DNA from: UMGS687 sp964383665
GTDB lineage: Bacteria; Bacillota; Clostridia; Christensenellales; UBA1242
Length of the DNA: 32,795 bases
Assembly (NCBI GenBank): GCA_964383665.1
Contig: CAYLHO010000007.1
Location: 1-32,795, forward strand
Direction of reading: 5' to 3'
The position numbers and the translations under genes were made by a program. Each line of letters opens with the position of its first letter. The stretch's first letter is position 1. The notes below the pieces were generated by a model. It was given only the letters and a program-made list of their open reading frames with translations. It was not told where the DNA came from and ran no database searches. This document shows positions 6,712 to 14,429 of this stretch, one piece after another.

Positions 6712-9359
6712 TCGTTTTTCCCGCAGCAGTTTTTATATTTCTTTCCGCTTCCGCAAGGGCAAGGAGCGTTTCGCCCTGCTTTTGGCGCTGCCTTTGCAGT
6801 TTTTTGTTCAACAACCATAATCGGTTTTGCAACTTGGCGAGGAACTGGCTCTTCCTCAATTGTAACATTCAAAATGAAAAGCGATGTTTTTTCGCGAATT
6901 TCGTTAATCATGCTTTCAAACATATCGAATGCAATTTGTTTATAGGCAACAATTGGATCGTGTTGTCCATAACCTTGAAGCCCAATTTCATTTCGAAGTT
7001 GTGTCATTTGGTCAATATGGTCAATCCAAAGAGAATCGACAACTCGAAGAAGAATATACCTTTCAAATTCGCTAAAATCTTTCCCGTGTTCAGAGAAAAA
7101 GTCAACTTTTTCTTGATAACGTTGTTCAACGGCCTTCATGATTTTTTCTTTAAGATCTTCCCCGTCACAGTTTCTAACAAATTTCTCATCAACAAGATTT
7201 GTTCCCTTTGCGAAAAGTTTTTTCTCAAGCGCGTTATTAAGCGCTTCAAGGTCCCATTTTTCCGGCGATTTATCAACATTTATTGTTGAGGTAATAATTT
7301 CCCAAATGATTGAAGGGAACATATCGATGATTTCATCGTGAATGTTAACCCCATCAAGAACTTTATTTCTTTCCTCATAGATTATTTCGCGTTGTTTGTT
7401 TAAAACGTCGTCAAATTGAAGAACATTTCTTCTTGAACTGTAGTGAATGCTTTCAATTGTTTTTTGAGCACGTTCAATTTGTTTTGCAAGCATTTTGAAT
7501 TGGAAAGGAGTGTCATCGTCAATTCGGCAGAATTGCGCAATTCTTGCAAGTTTATCTCCTCCAAATCTTTTAACAAGATCATCTTGAAGAGAAATGTAGA
7601 ACACGCTTGACCCAGGATCGCCCTGACGACCTGCACGACCTCGAAGTTGGTTGTCGATTCGGCGCGATTCATGGCGTTCCGTTCCAATTATGTGAAGTCC
7701 GCCAAGTTCAACAACTTCTTCTTTTTCCTTATCGGTTATTTGCTTAAATTCATTATAGAACTTTAAATATTCCTCGCGCGCTTTTCTTAAATCTTCATTA
7801 TCACTTTCAATTAACGATGTTGCATAGTTGATTTGTTCCTCGGTGAAATTTTCATCGCGGAGTTTTTTGATTGCCATGAATTCAGGATTCCCGCCAAGCA
7901 AAATGTCCGTTCCACGCCCTGCCATGTTGGTTGCAATTGTAACAGCGCCCTTTCGACCTGCTTGTGCAATGATTTCACTTTCTTGTTCATGGTTTTTTGC
8001 GTTCAAAACGTTATGTTTAATTCCCGCACGTTTAAGTTCTTTCGAAATTTCTTCCGACTTGTCGATTGTTATTGTTCCAATTAAAACAGGCTGCCCAACT
8101 TCATGGCGCGCTTTAACATCTTCCAAAATCCCTTTAAGTTTCCCTGGAACGCCAGTGAAAATTACATCTGGGGCATCATATCTCATGTTAGGTTTGTTTG
8201 GTGGAATTTGAATTACGTCGATGTTATAAATTCCAACAAATTCTCCCTCTTCAGTTTTCGCAGTTCCCGTCATTCCGCTAAGCTTCTTATAAAGGCGGAA
8301 ATAGTTTTGGAAAGTTATTGTTGCAAGCGTTTTGTTCTCGTTTTTAATTGTTACGCCTTCTTTTGCTTCAATTGCTTGATGAAGTCCGTCGCTATATCGG
8401 CGACCTTTCATAACACGCCCAGTGAACTCATCAACAATAAGGATTTCCCCATTTTTAACAATGTAGTTTTCATCTCGAATCATTATGAAGTTTGCCTTAA
8501 GCGCATTGTTAATGTAATGGTTAAGTTCAATGTTGTCTATGTCGGCAAGGTTGTCGACGCCAAATGCACGCTCTGCTTTTGAAATTCCTTGTTCTGTTAA
8601 GTTAATCGCCTTTGTTTTAAGGTCAATCTCAAAATCGTCGCCTTCGTGCAAATTTTTTGCAAATCGTTGTGCCGTGTAATATGAATCGCTGGATTTCATT
8701 CCTCTTCCACTTATGATAAGAGGAGTTCTTGCCTCATCAATTAAAATGCTGTCAACTTCGTCAACAATAGCAAAATTATGCCCGCGTTGAACTTTGTCCT
8801 CTTTCCTAACAACCATATTGTCGCGAAGATAGTCGAACCCAGCCTCGTTGTTTGTGCAGTATGTTATGTCGCAATTATATGCTTCCTTTTTCGCTTTTTC
8901 GTCCATTCCGCTTAATGCAACGCCAACGGTAAGCCCCAAGAAACGATGGATTTTCCCCATCCACTGCGCATCACGCTCCGCAAGGTATTCGTTAACGGTA
9001 ACAACGTGGACACCTTTACCAGTTAATGCATTAAGATAGGCAGGAAGAGTTGAAACAAGGGTTTTCCCTTCCCCAGTTCCCATTTCCGCAATTCTGCCTT
9101 GATGAAGAGCAATTCCCCCAAGAATTTGAACATAGAAATGTCGCATGTTTAAAACACGAGCCGCCGCCTCACGAACGTTGGCGAACGCCTCTGGGAGCAA
9201 GTTGTTAAGATCTTCTCCGCTTTGAGCACGCGCTTGAAGTTCGCGTGTTTTCGCTTGAAGCTCCTCGTTTGTTTTAAGTTTAAATTCTTCCTCTAAAGCA
9301 ATAACTTTATCGGCAATTTTCATAAGTTTTTTCAAGTTTTTATTTTTAAAAAGTCCCAT
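6708..9359 (-). CDS. secA: protein translocase ATPase SecA
   Basis: SecA drives export of unfolded proteins through SecYEG. 883 residues, typical. Seen in order: Walker A region TGEGKTLVSTLPAYL (~residue 95), VNEYLAERD, the DEAD-like box IVDEVDSILIDEARTPLIISG (~residue 200), the preprotein cross-linking domain, the second helicase half with TNMAGRGTDI and LGGLHIIGTERHESRRIDNQLRGR, and the C-terminal zinc finger CPCGSGKKYKNCCG. That finger binds SecB or ribosomes in other species. Start: ATG at 9359 with GAGG upstream; the N-terminus MGLFKNKNLKKLMKI is normal. It is the first gene of a two-gene operon. The stop is UGA. Confidence 0.98.
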   Translation of the reverse strand: MGLFKNKNLKKLMKIADKVIALEEEFKLKTNEELQAKTRELQARAQSGEDLNNLLPEAFANVREAAARVLNMRHFYVQILGGIALHQGRIAEMGTGEGKTLVSTLPAYLNALTGKGVHVVTVNEYLAERDAQWMGKIHRFLGLTVGVALSGMDEKAKKEAYNCDITYCTNNEAGFDYLRDNMVVRKEDKVQRGHNFAIVDEVDSILIDEARTPLIISGRGMKSSDSYYTAQRFAKNLHEGDDFEIDLKTKAINLTEQGISKAERAFGVDNLADIDNIELNHYINNALKANFIMIRDENYIVKNGEILIVDEFTGRVMKGRRYSDGLHQAIEAKEGVTIKNENKTLATITFQNYFRLYKKLSGMTGTAKTEEGEFVGIYNIDVIQIPPNKPNMRYDAPDVIFTGVPGKLKGILEDVKARHEVGQPVLIGTITIDKSEEISKELKRAGIKHNVLNAKNHEQESEIIAQAGRKGAVTIATNMAGRGTDILLGGNPEFMAIKKLRDENFTEEQINYATSLIESDNEDLRKAREEYLKFYNEFKQITDKEKEEVVELGGLHIIGTERHESRRIDNQLRGRAGRQGDPGSSVFYISLQDDLVKRFGGDKLARIAQFCRIDDDTPFQFKMLAKQIERAQKTIESIHYSSRRNVLQFDDVLNKQREIIYEERNKVLDGVNIHDEIIDMFPSIIWEIITSTINVDKSPEKWDLEALNNALEKKLFAKGTNLVDEKFVRNCDGEDLKEKIMKAVEQRYQEKVDFFSEHGKDFSEFERYILLRVVDSLWIDHIDQMTQLRNEIGLQGYGQHDPIVAYKQIAFDMFESMINEIREKTSLFILNVTIEEEPVPRQVAKPIMVVEQKTAKAAPKAGRNAPCPCGSGKKYKNCCGKNE

Positions 9360-9379
9360 TTTTTTTCCTCAATCGCCTA

Positions 9380-9385
9380 ATTATA
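9380..9385 (-). promoter_or_regulatory. -10 element of the secA promoter
   Basis: A perfect TATAAT on the minus strand lies 21 bases before the secA ATG, with a weak -35 (TTTAAG, spacer 17) at 9403-9408. It lies between the upstream gene's terminator and secA, as expected for the operon promoter. Confidence 0.5.
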
Positions 9386-9420
9386 CAACATAAACCGTAA
9401 ATCTTAAAAACATTTTTAAC

Positions 9421-9448
9421 AAAAAAACGCTTGAATGATTCAAGCGTT
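9421..9448 (-). terminator. intrinsic terminator of the zinc-ribbon gene
   Basis: A perfect 10-base stem (AACGCTTGAA / TTCAAGCGTT at 9426-9448) with a 3-base loop is followed on the minus strand by TTTTTTTG. It lies 20 bases after the stop of the upstream acidic protein gene. Confidence 0.9.
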
Positions 9449-9468
9449 CAAATTTGTTTCATAATTCT

Positions 9469-9939
9469 TTAAAAATCGTCGTCTTCATCGTCGAAATCAT
9501 CGTCATCGTCGTCTTCTTCGTCCTCTTCCTCTTCTTCATCGTCGCCAAAGTCAAGGTCTTCATCGATTTCTGGAAGATCGTCATCGTCGGTTTCAAGGTC
9601 ATCAAGATCGTCGTCATCAAGGTCGGTTACGCGAGCCATGTCTCCGGTTTCTTCATCTTCTGAAACAATTTCGTCTTCGTTCGATTCAACATAGTTTTCC
9701 CAATCATCGTCAAGCCCAATGTTTTCCCCATTGATTTGACGCTCTTTGGCACATTGCGCACACATAATTTCGTCTGGGCGAATAAAGTTTGTTTTGCAAA
9801 TTGGGCAAGTTTCCATGTCCAACTCGTCATACGAAGAATCCGCATTAAGTTCTGCTTGGCAAACAGAGCAAAGTTTATCCTTTTTTTGAATAAAGTTAAG
9901 TTCGCATCTTGGGCAGCGAATGTATTGAGTTTCTTTCAT
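9469..9939 (-). CDS. double zinc-ribbon protein with a poly-acidic C-terminal tail
   Basis: 156 residues, no family recognised. Two tandem four-Cys ribbons: C9-x2-C12 with C24-x2-C27, and C45-x2-C48 with C60-x2-C63. Each should hold one zinc. The last ~55 residues are nearly all Asp/Glu, which is reflected in the DNA as a GAT/GAC/GAA run. Start: the ATG at 9939 is chosen because GAGGTGACC sits directly before it. The frame stays open to an ATG at 9987, but that one lacks a ribosome site and overlaps the promoter. It is a single-gene unit with its own promoter and terminator. The acidic tail recalls the RNA polymerase delta subunit of Bacillota, but the N-terminal domain is different, so a role with a nucleic-acid machine is only a guess. 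Confidence 0.8.
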   Translation of the reverse strand: MKETQYIRCPRCELNFIQKKDKLCSVCQAELNADSSYDELDMETCPICKTNFIRPDEIMCAQCAKERQINGENIGLDDDWENYVESNEDEIVSEDEETGDMARVTDLDDDDLDDLETDDDDLPEIDEDLDFGDDEEEEEDEEDDDDDDFDDEDDDF

Positions 9940-9966
9940 GGTCACCTCACAAATAAAATTGCCCTT

Positions 9967-9995
9967 ATTATATAAGCAAGAAATCAATTTGTCTA
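9967..9995 (-). promoter_or_regulatory. vegetative promoter of the zinc-ribbon gene
   Basis: Minus strand TAGACA (9995-9990), a spacer of exactly 17 bases and a perfect TATAAT (9972-9967), 27 bases before the chosen ATG. This promoter also rules out the longer start at 9987. Confidence 0.75.
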
Positions 9996-10118
9996 CTAAT
10001 TTTATGCATTTTCCTAAAATATTTTCACAATTTTTTTAAATTCTCTTTGAGGCATAGTTTTTGGGTTTTTTGACAAAATAATGAAGATATATAACTAACT
10101 ATTATTTATATAAATCTG

Positions 10119-10147
10119 TTTACATTTTGGTTTTTTTGTGATAGACT
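10119..10147 (+). promoter_or_regulatory. candidate promoter of the VirB6-like gene
   Basis: TTTACA (10119-10124), a 17-base spacer and TAGACT (10142-10147) with an extended TGa just before the -10. The ATG follows at 10170, with AAGGAGA upstream of it. A second, weaker candidate starts at TTGACA (10070-10075) with TAACTA 16 bases on. Confidence 0.45.
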
Positions 10148-10169
10148 TAAAAAAACAAAGGAGAAGTCC

Positions 10170-13055
10170 ATGAGTGTTGTATATTTAGGCGGAGTTGCCG
10201 AAAAGATAAGAGAATGGGTGTCAGGTTTTTTTGGCGCATTAATTTCAATAATTCCAAAACTTTTATATTTCCTTTGCACATTGATCTTTCAAGTTTTAGA
10301 CATACTCCAACTTTTAGTTCGAAAAGTTGCTGGTCTTGACGTTGTTTACTATTCCTCAAGTTCAATTTTGGGCGATGCAGGAACTTCAAGCGAAGAAACT
10401 GGCGATCTTGTTTTAAGATTCATAAGAACAATTTTCACAGGCGACAACGCAATTCTTTCAAACATTTTTTGGGCATTGATTATTCTTGGTCTTATCATGC
10501 TTATAATAACAACCTTTATTGCAGTTCTCCGTTCGGAATATGCAGCAACCGATGCTAAAAGCGCATCAAAAGGAAAAATTATTGGAAAAGCTTTCAAAGC
10601 AATTGCATCTTTTGCAGTTGTTCCAATTGTTTGCTTCTTTGGAATCTATCTTTCAAACATAATTCTTCAAGCGCTTGACACAATAACTTCGGGAACAAGT
10701 TCATCGCCGCTTGGAACGACCTACACAACCGAAACGGGCGAAACTTCGTCTGTTGCAAATCTGTTCCAACAATTCGACACAGCAACAGATCAAAAAACTT
10801 ACATATCTTATAACTTCTTTGGTTCAAACAACGGAGATGTTGGCGTTGATGGGTCCGAAAAAACGGGAAACAGCATTCCAACAACATCAACCCCAATAAG
10901 CGGATTGCTTTTTAAAGCGTCGGCATATAAATCGAACAGAATAAGAAACAACTCTGTTTTCCAAAAACATTTAGGCGAGGAAGGCGTTAACGCAGGCGTG
11001 TTTGGGAAATTTGGAACGCAATATTCAAAGGCAGCCGACTTGCTTGACGAATGTTATGCAAATGCTTACACACTTAAAAACACAGCAACTCTTTCTTCAA
11101 ACTCCGATTTTGAAGATCAATTCCTCTATCCATTTGGCGGAAGAGATTCATTCATTGGAAACTATCCACCATCTTCCTTCAGAACATTCGATAAAAACAA
11201 CGTTCAACAAGTTTGGTACTACTATGATCTTTGGTCGTTTAACTTTGTAATTTGCATTGGTGGACTTGTTGTTGCCGCAAAACTTTTGATTTATCTTTGC
11301 TTTGGGCTTATGAAAAGAATTTTTGAACTTGTTGTTCTGTTCTTAATTGCCGCCCCAATTTCTTCGCTTATGCCTCTCGACGACGGCGCAGCGCTTAAAA
11401 AATGGCGCGAAAAATTCACATCAAAAGTTATTGCAGCATATGGTCCAATTGTTGGTCTCAACTTGTTCTTCGTTATTCTTCCTTTCATAACAGAAATCAA
11501 TTTCTTCAACATTCCTTTTGTTGATGCAATTGTTAATGTTTTCTTCGTTATTGTTGGTCTTACAATGGTTAAAGACCTTTGCGGAACAATTTCCGAACTG
11601 ATTGGCGGCGAGGACGCAATGAAAACCGGCGAAGGAATGGCATCTGAAGTTGGATCAACCCTTGGAAAAATTGGTCAAGTTGCTGCCTTCCCTGCCGGAA
11701 TGGCTCTTAAGGGAACAAAAACCGCAATAAGCCTTGGCAAAAGAGGCATTAACGGAATTAAAAACAAAGTTGATAAGCATCACCAAAAAGAAGCCGAAAA
11801 CGAAGCTGCCCTTGAAGGCCTTGACGACAACACAAGAAAGGCAATTGAAACCTCAAGCAGTGGCACGAAACGAAGAGCCTTGCGAGCCTTAAGAAATGGA
11901 ATGTCCGACGAACAACGCGCAGAGGCTAGGGAAAAATATAACGCGAAACGCGCAGAGGCAAAAGCGGCAAACGCAACGGCAAAAGCAGCAAAGAAGGAAG
12001 ATAAATTTCAAGCCGACCTTGCTGCTGGCAAAAGATCCGCTGTTCGAAAACAGAGAAAGCTTGATGCAACAAACTTAAGAGTTGCAACAATGAATGCAAA
12101 TGGTATGTCTTCAGAAGAATGGAATAACCTTTCTATTGAGCAACAAGAAAACCTCATGAATGAGGAAAAAGAAAAAAGAGAAAAATACGACAGATCCCTT
12201 GGAACCAATGTTGAAGAAGAACTTAAACTGGCACAAGATTTTGAAGGGGCATCAGTGTTTTATGGAAATAAACGTAAGTCACTTGAGGGAGGCCGAGCAG
12301 AAATAGCACGGCTTGAAGAAGCACTTGCAAAAAAGAAGAAACAAGCAGGATATTCCAATGCAAGAATTGCCTTTGGTGGCACCGCTAACAAAGAAGGAAA
12401 CAGCGAAAATGCAGCAAGAAAACGTGATGCCGAAATTGCATTTATGGAACAAGAACTTGCTGAAAAAAAGAAAGCATACTCCAACATTGATTTCGATAAA
12501 GAAATTGAATATGCTAAAGAGATGGAAGACACCAGTCGAGGTCTCGCAGAATCCCATGCTAGAAAAGGGCGTGAAGCTGCAGCCCTTCGTATGGAAGGTT
12601 CAGGAGCAAATGCTAGAAGGGCGGCAATTGATCCAAATCTTGGAGTTAATATTGCAAAACTTAATGAAGCCGGTGGATTTATTAAGAGCGGGCAAGCAAT
12701 ACTTAGCGCAAAAGACGCTATGAAATTCGGAAAGAAGATTAGCGACGGATTCAAAGAAGGACTTATCGATAACCTTAGCCCAATTTTCAACGCTCTTGGA
12801 GCAAACCTTGCTAAAGGCTTTAAAGATTCGGGAAGCTTTAAAGCAATTGGAAACAGAATGCACGGTTACAGCGGAAAAGAAGAGAAAATTGCCGACGAGG
12901 TTAAAACACAAAAGAGAATTCTCAGCGCGCAAGACCAAGCATCGAAACTTCTTGGCCGTGGTGGCGGAGGCGGCGAACCTTCGAAATTAAAACTTGATGA
13001 TGAAACAATCAAAAAACTTTCGAACGCAATTGCCGATGCAATTCCAAAGAAATAG
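10170..13055 (+). CDS. VirB6/TrbL-like polytopic membrane protein with a long charged cytoplasmic tail
   Basis: 961 residues. Predicted membrane segments at about 20-50, 98-120, 141-168, 353-380, 383-400, 420-440 and 449-466, with a large polar loop (about 170-350) between the third and fourth. The N-terminal 170 residues (IPKLLYFLCTLIFQVLDILQ; then VRKVAGLDVVYY; then FWALIILGLIMLIITTFIAVLRSEY) resemble the VirB6/TrbL-type channel proteins of Gram-positive and mycoplasma integrative conjugative elements. That link is from memory of the family, not a search. Residues ~480-961 are a highly charged Ala/Glu/Lys-rich, probably coiled-coil tail, then a glycine run and a short amphipathic helix (KLDDETIKKLSNAIADAI). 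No VirB4, VirD4, relaxase or lytic transglycosylase gene is next to it, so it is an orphan here. Start: ATG with AAGGAGA. It has its own promoter and terminator, and its base and codon use look like the neighbours'. Confidence 0.72.
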   Translation: MSVVYLGGVAEKIREWVSGFFGALISIIPKLLYFLCTLIFQVLDILQLLVRKVAGLDVVYYSSSSILGDAGTSSEETGDLVLRFIRTIFTGDNAILSNIFWALIILGLIMLIITTFIAVLRSEYAATDAKSASKGKIIGKAFKAIASFAVVPIVCFFGIYLSNIILQALDTITSGTSSSPLGTTYTTETGETSSVANLFQQFDTATDQKTYISYNFFGSNNGDVGVDGSEKTGNSIPTTSTPISGLLFKASAYKSNRIRNNSVFQKHLGEEGVNAGVFGKFGTQYSKAADLLDECYANAYTLKNTATLSSNSDFEDQFLYPFGGRDSFIGNYPPSSFRTFDKNNVQQVWYYYDLWSFNFVICIGGLVVAAKLLIYLCFGLMKRIFELVVLFLIAAPISSLMPLDDGAALKKWREKFTSKVIAAYGPIVGLNLFFVILPFITEINFFNIPFVDAIVNVFFVIVGLTMVKDLCGTISELIGGEDAMKTGEGMASEVGSTLGKIGQVAAFPAGMALKGTKTAISLGKRGINGIKNKVDKHHQKEAENEAALEGLDDNTRKAIETSSSGTKRRALRALRNGMSDEQRAEAREKYNAKRAEAKAANATAKAAKKEDKFQADLAAGKRSAVRKQRKLDATNLRVATMNANGMSSEEWNNLSIEQQENLMNEEKEKREKYDRSLGTNVEEELKLAQDFEGASVFYGNKRKSLEGGRAEIARLEEALAKKKKQAGYSNARIAFGGTANKEGNSENAARKRDAEIAFMEQELAEKKKAYSNIDFDKEIEYAKEMEDTSRGLAESHARKGREAAALRMEGSGANARRAAIDPNLGVNIAKLNEAGGFIKSGQAILSAKDAMKFGKKISDGFKEGLIDNLSPIFNALGANLAKGFKDSGSFKAIGNRMHGYSGKEEKIADEVKTQKRILSAQDQASKLLGRGGGGGEPSKLKLDDETIKKLSNAIADAIPKK

Positions 13056-13065
13056 TTACTAAACA

Positions 13066-13096
13066 AAAACCAACAATGAAAATTGTTGGTTTTTTG
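13066..13096. terminator. bidirectional intrinsic terminator between converging genes
   Basis: A perfect 9-base stem (ACCAACAAT / ATTGTTGGT, 13069-13090) with a GAAA loop. It has TTTTTT on the plus side and TTTTTG on the minus side. It ends the VirB6-like gene from the left and the ferritin-like gene from the right. Confidence 0.92.
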
Positions 13097-13852
13097 TTAA
13101 TTAAAGACTTCAAGCAATTTTTCAAAAAGTTCAAGATGCAACTCCTCATCTTCCGAAATTTTCAAATATAGTTGTCTTAAAGATTCATTATTTGTTTCTC
13201 TTGCTGCACGGCTTAACGAGTCGATTGAGTCTTTTTCAAATTTCGCATTAATTTGCAAAATGCGTTTAGGGTTTGTTGCAGTTGAAACATTTCTTCCTGT
13301 CCAAACATTTCCTTTTCCGTCGGTCAAATTTGGAGTTCCCCCAAGCGAAACAATTGCATTTGAAACGGCTTGCATATGTTTAAGTTCAACGCTTGCAATT
13401 TGACTTAAAACTTCTTTAAGCGTTCCAAGGTCTTTAGGAATTATTTCCGATTGGAACAAGTATGTAAGGAACGAAGACAGTTCCCCATCTCTGCCAAAAT
13501 TAAGTGCTTTAGCAATTCGAATGTCCTTTTGATTTTGAGGAAGCGGAACGATTTCTGGATATGGCGTTTGCGATTCAAAAAGTGAATTATTTTGAGTGCT
13601 TTCGTCGGAGTTTTGCTCCTGCGGGCTGGGTTCATTAACCGAGTCAAAATTTTGCAAATCGTTTTCTTTCTCATCACTTTCACCGCCAGTTTGAGGTATC
13701 AAACTTTCGTTTTGCGGGGCTTCATTTTCGTTCCCTGCTTCTTGTTCTTTCTCTTGAAGCGCGCTTTCAGAGACTTGTTTTTCAAGGTTCTTTTCCTTTC
13801 GTTCAATGCTTTCCTTTAAACACGTGGGCGTAATTTTTTTGTATATTTCCAT
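13097..13852 (-). CDS. ferritin-like di-metal protein with a disordered acidic N-terminus
   Basis: 251 residues. The first ~105 are low-complexity (Glu, Gln, Asn, Ser, Pro) and likely disordered. Residues ~112-251 form a four-helix ferritin-like domain with a full di-metal set: E124 (RDGELSS), E156-x2-H159 (VELKH), E206 (KFEKDS) and E236-x2-H239 (EELHL). The opening GRDGELSSFLTYLFQSEIIP resembles manganese-catalase/CotJC-type and rubrerythrin-like proteins, so oxidative-stress defence or a spore-coat role are the options. No rubredoxin Cys motif is present. Start: the ATG at 13852 with AAAGGAGAG upstream. The frame runs on to an ATG at 13939, but that part crosses the divergent promoter region. 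It is divergent from the gene at 13960 and ends at the shared terminator. Confidence 0.75.
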   Translation of the reverse strand: MEIYKKITPTCLKESIERKEKNLEKQVSESALQEKEQEAGNENEAPQNESLIPQTGGESDEKENDLQNFDSVNEPSPQEQNSDESTQNNSLFESQTPYPEIVPLPQNQKDIRIAKALNFGRDGELSSFLTYLFQSEIIPKDLGTLKEVLSQIASVELKHMQAVSNAIVSLGGTPNLTDGKGNVWTGRNVSTATNPKRILQINAKFEKDSIDSLSRAARETNNESLRQLYLKISEDEELHLELFEKLLEVFN

Positions 13853-13907
13853 TTCGCTTAACTCTCCTTTTAATGTAACTATGCAAAACTGCAACAAAAA
13901 GTTAAAT

Positions 13908-13937
13908 TTAACAAAACCTCTTGTTTGTTCATATAAC
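13908..13937 (+). promoter_or_regulatory. candidate promoter of the small helical protein gene
   Basis: TTAACA (13908-13913), an 18-base spacer and TATAAC (13932-13937), 22 bases before the ATG at 13960. The 107-base divergent gap must also hold the promoter of the ferritin-like gene, for which no clear match was seen. Confidence 0.4.
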
Positions 13938-13959
13938 AATTAAAAAGTGAGAGAAAAAA

Positions 13960-14397
13960 ATGGAATATAACGACAACTTAATTTCCTCTCCCGATGAATT
14001 TGCACTTCTTGCAAAAGAATATAACGAAAAACTTAAACGCAGCAAACTTGAAAGCAACAGTCTTTTCGAGAGCCTTTATCTTTTGAATTGGGTTTATGGC
14101 TTTATTTCGCGACACATTCGAAACCAAAGAACGGGCAAGCAACTTCAAGAGTTTGAAAAGAAAATTTCAAGCGACATTTCTTTTTTGTTCTCCGAACTTA
14201 ACGCAGAATTTGAAGAAAGCAAACTTTCAATTCCCAAGCGAGTTTCAAATTTAAGATTTTGCCTTCAATTCGCAATTGAGCAGGAAACAAAATTTTTGTG
14301 TGAATTAATTCCTTTTCTCGACGACGACAAGCCAATTCTTCGCGAAATGGCTTTTTCCCATCTTGAAATTATTTCAAAACTCACAAAATACATATAA
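13960..14397 (+). CDS. small all-helical protein, possibly a degenerate ferritin-like fold
   Basis: 145 residues, no family recognised with confidence. It is strongly helical throughout, with no signal or membrane segment. The second half (AIEQETKFLCELIPFLDDD, then REMAFSHLEIISKL) has the spacing of the last two helices of rubrerythrin/ferritin-like proteins, with one Glu-rich and one His-Leu-Glu site. The first half lacks a clear ExxH pair. Start: ATG with GTGAGAG upstream. It is divergently transcribed from the ferritin-like gene, which suggests a shared role or regulation. Function unknown. Confidence 0.65.
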   Translation: MEYNDNLISSPDEFALLAKEYNEKLKRSKLESNSLFESLYLLNWVYGFISRHIRNQRTGKQLQEFEKKISSDISFLFSELNAEFEESKLSIPKRVSNLRFCLQFAIEQETKFLCELIPFLDDDKPILREMAFSHLEIISKLTKYI

Positions 14398-14429
14398 AAA
14401 ACACGCAAAAAGCGTGTTTAAAATTTTTT
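14396..14429. terminator. intrinsic terminator between converging genes
   Basis: A perfect 8-base stem (AAACACGC / GCGTGTTT, 14399-14419) with a 5-base A loop. The tail on the minus strand is TTTTTTATATG (for the VanW gene). On the plus strand it is AAAATTTTTT (for the helical protein gene). It starts inside or at the stop codons of both genes. Confidence 0.85.

Noticed and set aside
6804..8582. Plus-strand ORFs of 83-161 residues opposite secA
   Set aside because: They are shadow frames of a highly conserved gene, Phe/Asn-rich and without ribosome sites.
9940..9987. Longer start of the zinc-ribbon protein
   Set aside because: It overlaps the -10 box and has no ribosome site, while the ATG at 9939 is preceded by GAGGTGA.
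12260..12790. 176-residue minus-strand ORF opposite the VirB6-like tail, and similar ORFs on both strands
   Set aside because: It is an antisense shadow of an Ala/Glu/Lys-rich coding region, rich in Ser/Phe/Ala with no ribosome site. The plus-strand frame explains the codon pattern.
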